Positions 22,880 through 35,340 of a stretch of DNA of 64,000 bases are shown in pieces (positions within the stretch are counted from its first letter, which is position 1; each line of letters starts with the position of its first letter). Position numbers and translations under genes: made by a program. This DNA is from Cytospora piceicola (Eukaryota; Ascomycota; Sordariomycetes; Diaporthales; Cytosporaceae): contig JALQBC010000005.1 of assembly GCA_023375675.1 (NCBI GenBank), positions 1,178,001-1,242,000 on the forward strand. The letters are read 5' to 3'. The notes under the pieces were generated by a model, which saw nothing but the letters and a program-made list of their open reading frames with translations, was not told the origin of the DNA and ran no database searches.

Positions 22880-24640
22880 ACATGATTATATACCTCGAGA
22901 AACGTAACTATAGACTCGGAAAACCGAGAAAAGCTGTCGCTATTAAGAAATATCCTTATATAAGAAACGGCTAAAAAGATATCCTTATCGACTTAAAACA
23001 TCTTCAGCCGCTTTACCGATTAGTAAAGGATTTTAAATAAGTTAAACCGTAGCCGTCTTATAGTCTTCCTTATAATATAAGAGTTTAAACTATTATAAGA
23101 TAACCTATTAGTAAACTAGCTAATACGTTTTATAAATATAATAATCGAAGATCTTTACTTCTGTATAAAAGAGGTTAAATACTAGACGAAGAAAGGTATT
23201 ATCATAGCTTATATTATATTCGAGCTTTAAAAATAAGACCGGCCCGACATAATATAGCGTATATAGCCTTTATCTAGGTTAAAAAGCTTATTCGATATAA
23301 CGGTTCCGGAGCTTTATTAGTAAATCGTCGACTAGCGTATCTCTTTAAGCGAAGGCTAGAAAGTGTAATAATATAAACTTTTTATTACTTATCTACTAAT
23401 TACTAACGCTTTAGCTAACGATTTACAATATAACGCTAAAGCGTACTATATACTACTACCCGAAGTCTTTAATATAGTCGCGATAAACTATTAAGGCTTA
23501 TATATTTATATAGAACGTAAGAAGATACGGTCGGCTTTAAGTAAGTTATTTCGGGAGAATTTAGTTAGATTAATTATACAAGATATAAAGGTAAAGTGTT
23601 TAACTCTTTCGAGAACTATAAATAAATATATTTAAGCTTATATACCTATAATACCTTCGAGAAGCGGCCGACTACTAACAGATATCCCTATAGTTATCTT
23701 ATTAAAGCGTAAGCTTTTATAGCTTAAAAACTATTCGAAGAAGGTAGTTAGATATATAATCGACGAAGAAAAGAACTAGTTATAAGGACGAAGTAACGTA
23801 CTTATAGTTTTTCTATTAAACAGAAAACGCCTTTCTTCGAATAAGGTAAGAATATACGCTATTATCGACTTTTATATAAACTAGTTATAAAGCGATATCT
23901 TTACGGCTATCCTTTTAAAGCGGAAGTTATTTTATAGTATAGGCTCTTCGGATAAAGACGTATATACTATCTTCGATTCGGATAAAAACCGACTATAATA
24001 AGTCGCCTTAACGGCTATTCCGCTTAAATAGACGTTTCTTTAAGAGAGTATTACTATATAATTATAATAAAAGCTAGATAAGTAGCTAAGTAGTATAAGT
24101 ATACCCTTTATAATTATCGTCCCGATCGGCTTAAATAAAAAGCTAAAACTAAACGTTTCTATTAAGCAGCTAGAAATAGGTATACTTACTAAAAGCCTTA
24201 TCCTTATCGGCTTAAATAAAAAGTTTTTAAACAGTACTATAAAAGCCGTCTCTCGTATAAAGAAGCGTACGCTTCTCGTATATTAAAAGACTAATATCGA
24301 GCCGCCGTAGCCGAAAAAAAAGCCGAAAGAAAGTATTTTCTTTTAAACGCCGACTTAACTTTAAAAAAAGCTCGATAAAAGGGGCATTTTATATTTAATC
24401 GACAGGAAAAAAAGTAAAAAAAAGGTAAGGTTAGTATTACAGCTTTTCTTAAACGATAAGAGCGTCTTTCTCGGTATAGTAATATATAATAAGGTCTTAT
24501 CTATCTTAAAGAATAACCTCGGATAAAGGTATTAAGATATAGTAGCGTAGGCGTAACGTAAGTATTAAGTCTCGTACGCTAGTCTTCCCTATAATAATAG
24601 AAAGCCTCTTATTAAGCTTACTGTTTAAAGGATTATCTAA
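22880..24640 (+). pseudogene. Degraded ~580-codon reading frame, unknown, Lys-rich linker
   Basis: A plus-strand frame from about 22880 to 24640 is protein-like with only RIP-type stops. It reads for example IIIEDLYFCIKEVKY (about 23140), TNALANDLQYNAKAYYILLP (about 23400) and LVRLIIQDIKVKCLTLSRTI (about 23575). A Pro/Lys-rich stretch EPPQPKKKPKES (about 24300, taking TAG as Gln) precedes the C-terminal part. It is divergent from the large minus-strand frame to its left. The start is uncertain; an ATG occurs at about 22883. No family was recognised. Confidence 0.5.
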
Positions 24641-24965
24641 AAGATAAAGGGATTAATATAAAGATAGAGCCGATAGAATAGCAACTAGGATAAGTAAAGG
24701 GTTAAAAGCGATTTTTTAAGACTAGTATTTATTTTACTTTTATTTAGTAAACTAAGAAGGATAGAAAGGAATACGTTAATTATTAAAGAAAAGTAAGTAT
24801 TAAAATAAGAATAATTATCTACCTTTATTTTAACGTTTACTAGTATATAATATAAAGATTCCGGTTAATCGTTTTATCGCGATATATATATAGGGATTTC
24901 CGGTAGTATTCTAATAAACTAAAAATAAAAAGGTATAACGAAAAAGAAATATAGCTCTTCCCCCG

Positions 24966-25040
24966 AGGCTATATTAAGTTAAAAACGAGATTTCTTAAGT
25001 CTTTTCGACTTAATTAAATTAATTTAACCTAGTTTTAAGA
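24966..25040 (+). repeat. Internal inverted repeat, left arm
   Basis: About 75 bp (AGGCTATATTAAGTTAAAAA...) matches the reverse complement of 50445-50518 with mostly transition differences. The arms lie 25.5 kb apart inside the element. Confidence 0.7.
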
Positions 25041-25269
25041 AATTAAAGCTAAAGCTTAAAGAATAGGTATAGTTAGGTTAAAAGCGACTATTTAGCCGTA
25101 GCTAGTAAACTGTCTTATATATACCGCTGTCTTTAAGCGCTAAATTAGGTATAAAGCTATCGCTACCGCGTCGTAGAGTATTTTAATATCTTATTCGCTA
25201 TATTAAATATTATCGTAATCGGCTAAAAAGGCTTACGGTTAGAAAACATCGTAAAGAACGTCGCGGTTA

Positions 25270-25700
25270 AAGAATAGCGGTCGGTAAAAGAAAGAAAATA
25301 TCGCAGTCGAAGGTATTATAATTAAAAGGCTTATAGTTAGAGAGCATTACAGAAGGGCGTTACTAAAGGCGTCGTAGGAAGGCGACACAGCTAGAGGTAA
25401 TATAGCCGGAAGTAATACAGTTAAAGGTAACGCGGTTAAAGGTAATATAGTCGAAAGTATCGTAGTCGAGGAATAGCAGTCGGTAAAGAAAAGAAGATAT
25501 CGCAGTCGAAGGTACTATAGTTAAAGGTAATACGGTCGAAGGTATTATAGTTAAAAGCATCGTAGTTAAAGATATTGTAATCGAAAGATAGTAGTCGGTA
25601 AAAGAAGATATCGTAGTCGAAGGTACTATAGTTAAAGGTTAAAAATAATCAGAAAGGTATTATAGTAAAGGGTATAGCGGTCGGAGGTTAAAGGTATAGC
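25270..25700. repeat. Minisatellite of GTCGAAGGTATTATAGTTAAA-like units
   Basis: About 20 imperfect units of ~14-16 bp alternate AGTCGAAGGTA and AGTTAAAGGTA with variable joints, and a longer unit containing CGGTAAAG(A)AAAGAAGATATCGCAGTCG recurs three times. The 65-codon open frame at 25363-25560 is a read-through of this array. Confidence 0.75.
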
Positions 25701-25929
25701 GGTCGGTAAAGCAGAAGGTCGCGCAATAGTTATAGTTTATCTTAAGTTATAGCTAAAGTAGATTAGCTAAACTATTTCGTAGTAAAAAGTAAAAGGTATA
25801 GTAAATACTAGAAGGTAAGGTAATAAGAATATCCTTAGTTTAGTCTAATAACCTTATAATTATTTAAAGCTTTTTAGATATAGCTTTATCGCCCGATATA
25901 ATTATATAATTACCTTTTAAATATAATAA

Positions 25930-26690
25930 TATTAAGCTCCCGGTTACTTTTTTAATCGTTACCTAACCTCGAACTAGTATATTTTAATATACTAACTACG
26001 TTCCTTATAGTATTTCGGACCTTTTATAACCTAGTTTTTACTTTCGAAACCGCTTTATTAGTAACTTCTGTATCCCGCTCTGCTTAAGAGCTTTATAACT
26101 CGGCGTCTGCTAAGCCCTTTAAAATAGAATTAATAACCTTTATTAGATAACGTTCTTGTTCTGTTACTTCGATATTATATACTTCGATATATTCTTTATT
26201 CCGCTCGAGGATATAAGTCCTTTTATTTAGCTGTTTATCTTTAGCCTCGATACTATATTCCCTTTCGGAAAGCTAACCTTTATAATTAGTAATATTATAC
26301 TTTTTTTCGACGATATAAGATTCGAGATTTTAAAGGCGCTGCTTTCTGTTCGCGAGATAAGAAGTAAGGTTGTCGAGGCGCTACGCCTTAATATTAGACG
26401 ATGTAGTAGTATTTTTTATAAAGCTAGAAAACTTAAGGTAGCTATTTTAAATAATCTGAATAAATTAGATAAGAATATTAAAAGTATTATCTAGGTTTCG
26501 GTATAAATAATCGCGAAGAGCTTAAGCCTTACTCGCTATACTATTAACGTTTTATCGGCTCGAGGCTAATATTTAAGCTAGTCGGATTTGCTTAGCTTAA
26601 GGTTTTACGTAAAGGCTTTAACAGAGTAATAGTATTATTTTCTTTAATAAAGTATTAATACGAGATAAATGCTCGATAAATTAATATTAG
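25930..26690 (-). pseudogene. Degraded frame, probable coiled-coil protein
   Basis: A minus-strand frame of about 250 codons with only TAG/TAA breaks reads as a charged helical protein: NLESYIVEKKYNITN, REYSIEAKDKQLNKRTYIL, ERNKEYIEVYNIEVTEQERY. Heptad-like spacing of Leu/Ile with abundant Glu and Lys suggests a coiled coil. Start and end are not clear. Function unknown. Confidence 0.45.
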
Positions 26691-27122
26691 GTAACTTATA
26701 TAATTATAAAGGTAAGGCGGTTTTAGTAGAATTAGATGTAGTAGATGTTTATAAAGTTAGACTATAAACGTAATAGTAATAATAAGTAAATAATTAGATC
26801 GTTTTATTTTAACTTTAAATAGTAAACTACTTTTATTCGGACTCTGTACAGACCGATTATAAGAAGTTACGTTAAGCTAATTTAATTTTAAAAGGTTAAG
26901 AAGGGCTTATATTATTTAAATCTATTAGCCTTATATATATAGTCTTTTACCTGTAATATATAATAATTTTATCTTTTTTATTCGGTCTGTATATAAACTG
27001 ATTATAAGAGGTACTTAGGTATCTCTTAGTGTATATAGTAGGGTAAGTAGGGTATAAGGTACGAGGTAGGGTAATTAGATAACAGGCCGCCTACTTTATA
27101 ATGCTTTTAACTTACGAATAAA

Positions 27123-27917
27123 CGTTAGTTCTGTTTTAAAATAGTATTATTTAATAGCTTTAAACGAAGAGAATTAAATGATTTATTTTAAGATATACGA
27201 AATATCTGTTTTTATAAGGAGCGTAGTAATAACTTAATAATAAACCTAAGCTTTCCGGAAAGCAGTAAATCTAATAGCTTTACCTAATACCTTCGAATAT
27301 AGTAAGTACGCCGGTTCACTATTAGGTTATATATATAATAAAAGAGTTTAAAAATAAAGCTTATTATTATTAAGGTAATATAGCTACTGCTATAAGGCTT
27401 TTTACTATCGTAGTATAGATATTAATCTCCCGGTCTTTAGTAGCTATATCGTTATAATATTTTTAAGTAGTAAGTTAAACCGGTTTTATACCTATAACTA
27501 ACCTATATTACTATTACGCTTTTATAACGATATTCTCTTATATTAAGGGTATAGATAAACTGCCTCTTTATACTAAAGCGTTAAATACTCGGGGTATCGT
27601 ATAAAGCGCTAATAAGGTAGTTGTTATATTTATCGTTAAGGTATTTACGTTTACTCTTTTATAATAGGAAAAGGGCGACGTTTTTACTTTAAACTATAAC
27701 TAAAACGTCCTATACTATTATTACTAACGTTTATATTAGCTTTAGCTTTAGTAGGAGTATAAGCTTTATTTTCCTTAGCCTTTAAGAAAGTAAAAGCCTT
27801 ATCCGATATAGTATTTATTAGTTTAAAACCTTAGTTTTTACTAACGTCTATACTTTAAAAGCTAGAATTACCTTTTTAAAAAGCGATAATTAGCTAAAAG
27901 TTAAAAAGCTAATATTC
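27123..27917 (-). pseudogene. Degraded frame, unknown basic protein
   Basis: A minus-strand frame of about 265 codons has RIP-type stops only. Visible stretches are KAFTFLKAKENKAYTPTKAK, GRFSYSL and SEPAYLLYSKVLGKAIRFTA. Both ends are open. No family recognised; the frame choice is supported mainly by the absence of frameshift and of non-RIP stop types. Confidence 0.35.
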
Positions 27918-30900
27918 TTTTAGCTGTTAAACTTTTTTAACTTTTTAGATAACTTTATTATTATAAAGTATATCTTAGTCTTAAATACTTTAAATATCTT
28001 TATTTTTACCTTCCTTATCTGCTATAAGAACGGTAGAAAAAAAGGGCGTAGAAGGTTCGGGCTAGCTATTTTTATCTTTACCTTCCTTATTATTTACTAT
28101 AAAGGCGATAGAAGCTATTATAGAAACGGTAGAAAGAGTAAGCGTAAAAGGTACTTATTAAATAGTAACCTACTTCGGTTATAGCGTATTAAGAAAGATA
28201 GTAGGCTACCGATAATATTAAGCCTCCCTTTAATATATATAGTTAACGTAAGTATTACTAATATAAGACTTAATCTATAAACTATTTACCTACCTTAGGT
28301 TAGTATAGCAGCTAACGAAAAGACTATTACCTTTTATATACTGTCGGTAAAAACCGAAGGTATAAATACTTATAATCTACGTAAGTAAGGTAATAAGGTT
28401 TTCGACTTAATAACTGCCCTGCTTATTACCTATACTTTATAGATAAAAGCAGGCGTTTTATCGTAGGTTATAAACGACTGTATTTATAATAGGTAGGTTA
28501 AGCTTTAATATTATTAGTAAAGAAGGGTAAAGGAGAGGGATATAACTATAATAGTAATAATTATAATAATACTTACTAATTACCCGACTCTACGGTTTAT
28601 TAGGCAGTAGTTACCTGGAAATCGTATTACTAACTCTAAGTATATTCCTTTAGCTACGTTTTAAGTAAACCTTAAAAGAACTAAGGCCTTTAATTTTATA
28701 TTAGTATTATAACGTCGGAAGGTGAAATAGGTAAACTTACGGTTTAGAAATATACTAGGCGTTACCTTTTAAGCTTACGTAACGTTAATATTAAGGGTAG
28801 AAGAAGTTATAACAAGTAAATAATTAATCTGTAGACTTTTAGTTAATAGATATTAGAAATAATTAAATATACTTACTATAAAAAGAGTAAATAAATATAT
28901 TTAATATTATTATAAAGTATTAGGTTAGTTAGTGTTTTTATTAAAATTAATTAAAACTAAAGGTATAGGTACGGTAAGTATTAAGTAAACCGGTTGTGTA
29001 ATTAATATAGCGTATTAACGTAATAGTTACTTAAGTAATAACAGATATTTAAAGTTATTATATATATTATTTTATAGTAGATATCTAATATAGTACTAAT
29101 ATACTGTCTTTTTTTATCGAGTCGGTTACTTTTTACTATAAAAACTGTCTAATTTTAATTAATCTTTATTTAAAATATTTCGTATAGTTATACTTTTTAA
29201 ATTAAATATTATAAGTATTATAATCGAAGGTAAGTTAGTAATAATAAAATCTGTTTATTAGTCGTTACTAACTTAGCTTTTACTAGTAGTTAGTTAACTT
29301 TATACCTTACCCTTTACCCCCCTCCCTTTAAACCGCCCTTATATATATTATAATAGCCGCTTCTCTGTTACCTTTATTAAAACCGACCGATATAGATTAT
29401 AAAATATAAGAACAACTTTAAACTTTTCTTTACTTATCTACTATTATATCCCTTTTCCCTTATTCTTTATATAGCTTTTCTTTAATCGTTAATATTTTAT
29501 AAAGTATTAAGGGATAGTAACTAAAAGGGACTAAAATCGTTTAAAGGTAGTACTTAGTTTTAGCTATAGTTACTGCTTTCGTTAACGGGGGTATTTAGGT
29601 ATAAGGTAATATTACTTAGTAAAAAGTCGATTAGTATTTATAATATAAGAGAATTTACTAGTTTTTTAACTTAACTTTAAAGAAGATCGCGGTTTTTATA
29701 GAAGATAGTTTTTTAAGTATCGGCTATTATAAGTAGGCTTTTTATCGTTTTAGTTATTATAGCGATATTATCGGTTATCGTAGTAACCTTTTCGAATATT
29801 ATAATAAGCTTGTTCGATGTCTGTTTTAAGTCCTTTTTAAGAACGTTATTATAAGTCGGATAGGCTAAGCCTGTTTATAGCTATAAGTCGCTGTAAACGT
29901 TATTATCTTTACCGATATCTTTACCGTAGGTAAGACTACCGTTAGACTAGTTAATATAATCGGTTTCGAAAGTGTTAGTTTCTGTAAAGCCTTATCTAAA
30001 GGTCTTTAATCTAATACGTTTATAACTTAATATACTTATATCTATCGGAAGTGCTTATAGTATATCCGGGCTGTCGTTTGCTATAACGTATAGGCTATCG
30101 GCAGTCTCGGGTTAGCTACTACTATCGTATATAGCTAAGTTATTAACTACGGATTTTAAAATCTTTTTTATCTATTTATTTAAAAGGCGGAAGCTAAGTA
30201 GAATAGAAAAAGGGGGGCTATCCGGGGAAGAGGTCTTCGGCTTTAAGTTTAATAATAGCCGAAGGTCTATAGGTCTTAGTTAATAAATTCGACGCCTGTT
30301 TATCGTTCGAATAAATAATAACTTTTTATAGCTTAAGTTGCTTAAGATTATAATAGGCGGCTGAGATTAGCTGTATATAACGTTTAAAGAAATAAGTATC
30401 GCGTTTAGATAATAAGTAATAAGTAGAATAAGTTAAGACTAAGAAAAATAAAGTAAAGGATACTTCCCGAAATAGCTATACTTATATTCTTATTTTAGCC
30501 CTTTATTAATAATTCTGTATAGTTATCGCTATACTTATTAAAACTACTAAAAGCTTCGAGAGTAGTATTACTTATAGTAAATATATAGAATATATATATA
30601 TCTGTATACTTAGATAGCTTGCGCCGAGTTTAAAAGGGATTAACGTTACAGGTACTATACCTAATATCTGTAGTATAAGTATCGGGTATTTAAGTGCCCG
30701 GGTTAAATATATATATAGTATTTATACTTAATATTAGTTTAACTACCTGTTTTCTCTTTTATTTTAACTAATTAAACCTGTTACTACTATACTATACTTC
30801 GAAACATTTATAGTATATAATTTTAAGTAAACTTTATAAAAGTAGCGGCTTATAGCCTATATAAGGAGAAGAGGAGGTATAGTCGAGTGTTTTAAGCTTT

Positions 30901-31379
30901 AAACCCGATAGAAGGATAATATATCGCTAACTAATACGTATTAGACTAAGAAAGAAACTTTAATAAACAGCGGTTTTTACTTTAAAGCGATATTTAAAAG
31001 TATCGAGGATCGGAAAGAACACTTACTAGCCTGTTATATTACGAGGATAGCTTGTTCGATAAACGTTATTTATAGTCGATAAAGACGAGGTTAAAGAAAG
31101 TAAATACTTCTTACTATATAACGTTTAAATTTAAAGTAAGATAGTCGAAGGTTATTAAAAAACAGCTTATCTGTAAGGGGTATATAAAGGTAATTAACGA
31201 TAAAAGATTATAGTAAGAGTATATAAATATAACACATATAGGGTTTTAAGTACTACTTAATAGCCTTATATATATAAGGCTACTTATACTTACTAAAAGT
31301 ATTACTATAGCTTTAATAAGACTAGTAATAAGTTAAATATAGTATTTATATAGCTGCTTTTAACCGTGTTTATCGTTTA
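27918..31379. other. RIP-degraded interior, nothing assigned
   Basis: 3.5 kb of TA-rich sequence with no recognisable motif. GC-richer patches at about 29320-29345 and 30170-30260 probably mark former coding or repeat segments. I read no domain here. Confidence 0.4.
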
Positions 31380-31950
31380 GTAGTAGCTATTCTTAAGGTA
31401 TTACGTTTCTATTACGTCGTCGTAATAGTTTTAACCGTTACCTTTATACTTAACGCCTTTATACTTAGCGTTATCGAAAGCTTTACCGTTATCGCTATTA
31501 TTACCGGGTACCGTTATATTAAAGCGTCTTATCTTATTAACTACCTTATCTATTGTCTTTTTAACTTAGTTTGTATTTTTAATAATTTTAAAAAAGACGT
31601 CGAGCTAATTAAAAGCAGTTTACCGAGTATCCGTAGTATATATCTTTATTATAAGCGTTTGCTTATTAATATCGGTTATATCTTAAAGAAAGACTTATAT
31701 AGCCTTTTTAATATTTTAGTTTCTTCTGTCGTTTATTAGAATAGTAGTAACGTCGAGATACTTAATATCGATAACCTCGATAAAGTCTACTAGTAACTTT
31801 TAAGCCTATAACAGGTTCTTTTAGATAAAGAATACTAGGCTTTTAAGGTCCTTTTTACGCCTATAAGGCTTCGAAGGCTGTACGAAGCTATATATAGCTA
31901 TCTTCTCCGGTATATTAAGGACGGAACAGTTATAAGTAAGATCCGGCGTA
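31380..31950 (-). pseudogene. Degraded frame, unknown
   Basis: A minus-strand frame of about 190 codons contains VQPSKPYRRKKDLKSLVFFI, LLVDFIEVIDIKYLDVTTIL and a Gly/Asn/Lys-rich end (NNSDNGKAFDNAKYKG). Stops are TAG/TAA only. It may be part of a longer gene. Function unknown. Confidence 0.35.
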
Positions 31951-34769
31951 AAGTCGATAAAAGGTATGTTTATTATATCCGATATACGTTAAGAAATATA
32001 TATGCTTATTCGCTAGCTCGGGGGAAGAGTCGATATACTGTTAAAGTCGCTCGATAGCGAAAAGTTAAGGTTATTAAAAGGGTTTAAAGCGGATAACTTA
32101 AAGACGTTAAATATAGTTATTATTTAGTAAGTAAGCGGGATAGCGGTAGTATTAGTAATGTTAAACGTACTGCTCTGTTATAAAAAGTAAAAGAAAAAGT
32201 AAGAAAGGTTGTTCTTAAAGGCTTAAGCGGTCGCTGTAAAAAGGGCTACCGGCTATAGTTATTTAGTAATCTTACAGATAATACTTTTAAAAATCTGTGT
32301 CTTTATAGCCTTTTTGTTAATTTATAGGCTGTATTAGTCCCGAGTAAGTAAGCGTATAGGCTTAAGGTTTAAGTTTAAAGCCTTTCCTACCTTTTTATAT
32401 ATTATTTTAAAGAGTTCTTGCGGTATCCCTGTATCGTATATAGCGGCGTATAATAACAGCTCTTTTTTAGTTTATTTTTATAGGTCGGCGTTAAGTTCTA
32501 AAAGCAGACGGTTTCTATAGTACGATACTATATTAAGAGTGCTTTAGTAGTTAATATAAGTTTTAGTTAGGGATTCGATATAGCTTTACTAAAAGAATAT
32601 CTTAAAGGGTATATATCGAGACGAGTATAAGTACTAAAAAGGGCGGCGAAGTATAGTTAAATTTAATAAAGCTTATATTAGCAGACGGTTTTTAATAGCT
32701 ATAATAGCTAAGATTTTAACCTTATACGTTTATTTAGTTCTTAGATAGCGTATATTTAATTCTCGACTAAAAATAAGAAAGTAAGAATATATAAAGTTAG
32801 AAATAAAGTATAGCAGAATATAAACTAAAGAGCTTTAATAATAACGAGGTTTAACTATAAAATAATATTAGCGTATTAAAAACTAATAAGAAGATAAAAT
32901 AAAAGTAAAAGGCGAAGTATTAAACCTGTTAGTATAAATAGTTATAGTTTTAATATATATATTTTATATTTCCGATAAGTCGGATACAGAATATCTTAAG
33001 TATATTAGAATTTAACTATACCGTAAGTTTAGATAAGATAGGAGATAATTAGCCTATATTTAGAAATATAAGGTTATTAAAGGCTTAATTAATCTTACTA
33101 TTTAGCGACCTTTTATATTTAATATGTTATCGCTTTACTAGATAGTTTATATACCTCGGTTATATAATAGAAGCAGCTAGTTTATTGCTAATTTAACCTA
33201 TAAGTAATACCTCGACTATAATAATAATAGTTATTACTTATAGGCCTTAAACGAAAGTAATACCGTCGTTATCTTTAGCGTTTATAATAGCCTTAGTATA
33301 GAGAAGATAAGTGTTCCTATAATAAAGACTACGGCGTATATTATAATATTAATATCTTCCGTTTAAGCCGATCCGATACTATTAACACCTTTATCGTACT
33401 AACGGTAGAGATAATGCCGGGACTATAATAAGTAATACAGCCTATAGCTTTAACAGGATATACCTTCGAGCCGGTAGTTTTATTAATAGCAGTTTTCTTA
33501 AAATTATTACTCGTTTTATCTTTCTTTAAAAAAGTAATAACGTATATAAAGTCTTTTTAGGCCTTAAGTGTTATCCTTTTAGTTATAGCCCTTCTACTAC
33601 TTAAGGTATAGGTTTTAGGTGTTATCCTTTTAGCTATAGTCTTTTTACTACCTAAGGTATAGGTTTCTTAGTTTTAAATCGACGCTATCTAATATATCTT
33701 TTACCTTATACTTTTTACTAAGTTAGTTATCTTCGGCTTCGACTTCGTTAATATTATCTTTAAGTTTACGACTAAGTTTACTTTTTTATAAAGCGGTAGT
33801 TTTCTCGGTAATAGCCGGAACTAGTCTTCTCTTTATTACTTGCCTTATATTCTTTAAGAGAGTAACCGCGTATATAAATCCTATATCGTCGTAATAGAAA
33901 AATGTCTTTTATTTCGTACTTTTTATCGGATAGTCGCCCGACGCCTGTCTTTATCTTTCGCCTTACGACTAAGCTTACTATAAGCAGTTTTAGCTTATTT
34001 GCTATACGTTAGCGTTTAAGTTTTAAAATTATTAATATAGAAGAAAATACGTATAGGTTAAGGTTTAACATTATTATTATAAGTTTAAGGTTGTTTTTTA
34101 TTCGTTTAGCCGTAGTAGTAGTATAGCTAGAACGTTAAACAGAAGGCTTATTAGTATAGTCTACCGCCTTACGTTTATAACTACTACTAGCTGTAAAAGT
34201 AGCGTTACTTTTAATAGACTTAAGAGTTTTTATAAGGGTCGATATATATAAGGCAGAAAGCGAAAGGCGGCTACGTTTTTTAATAGTAATAAAAGTAGGC
34301 GCGCTGTTTTCTTTAATAAAACTTAGGTTAATAGTATTTACTCGGTTATCTTTTTATACGATCTTATTTACAGTACGACTTTATTAAAGTCGTCGGTAAT
34401 ACCGTTCTATTCCTTTTTGTCGGAGCTGTTATCTATACGGTTTACGGTATTAGTATCGTTAGCTTTAGCCTCGGCCTTAAAGGTCTTATATATAATAGTA
34501 GGGCTAAAGTTAAGAGGTTTTTTATTATTAACGTCGTTACCGCTAAATACGTTAGTTTTAATTTAAAGGATTAGAATATTATTAATAAAGTTATCCTTAT
34601 ATAGCTAGTATTTATTTAGACTAGTTATACGCGTTTCGAAAGTGCTATTAAATATATATTAGAGGAAAAGAGGAATTAAACGTAATAATCGGTTTTATAT
34701 TTCTTCGACGAAAAGTATTATATTTTAACTTCTTATTATACTACGTAAAAGAGTTCGAAGGAAGAGGTA
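31951..34769. other. RIP-degraded interior, nothing assigned
   Basis: 2.8 kb of TA-rich sequence. A repeated TTTTAGGTGTTATCCTTTTAGC(T)ATAG segment occurs as a short tandem pair at about 33565-33670. No motif was recognised on either strand. Confidence 0.4.
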
Positions 34770-35340
34770 TATAATCTTTCGAAGGTTAAAAAGACTAGGT
34801 TTACGAAATCTCCGGTAGACCGAGCTAGGTGTTAGGCTTAGGTAATAAGGGTAGCCGGCAGGCTAGGTTTATAGTATTTCCGGTAGACCGAGCCGGGTAT
34901 TAGGCTTAAGTAATAAGGGTAGCCAGGTAGGCTAGGTTTATAGTATTTTTAGCAGACGATACTTTCTTTAAGCCGGGTATTAGGCTTAAGTAATAAAGGT
35001 AGCCGGGTAGGCTAGGTTTATAGTATCTCCGGTAAACCGAGCCGGGTATTAAGCCCGGGTAATAGGCTTAGGTAATAGGGGTCGCCGGGTAGGCTAGGTT
35101 TATAGTATCTCTAACAGATAATGCTTTTTTTAAGTCGAGTATTAAGCTTAGGTAATAAGGGCAGCCGGGCAGGCTAGGTTTATAATATTTTTAACAAACG
35201 ATGCTTTCTTTAAGCCGGGTGTTAAGCCCGGGTAATAAGGGTAGCCGGGCAGGCTAAGTCTATAGTATTTCTAATAAACCGAGCCGGGTATTAAGCTTAA
35301 GTAATAGGCCCGGGTAATAAAATAGCCGGGTAAGGCGGCT
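34770..35340. repeat. Minisatellite, about 7 units of 67-82 bp
   Basis: Units share the core GAGCCGGGTATTAGGCTTAAGTAATAAGGGTAGCC (34893-34927), then GGGTAGGCTAGGTTTATAGTAT. Two alternate 5' halves occur, one with TCCGGTAGACCGAGC and one with AACAGACGATGCTTTCTTTAAG. The array is noticeably GC-richer than its surroundings. Confidence 0.85.

Noticed and set aside
25270..25700. CRISPR-like array
   Set aside because: The units are contiguous imperfect minisatellite copies without unique spacers, in a eukaryotic genome.
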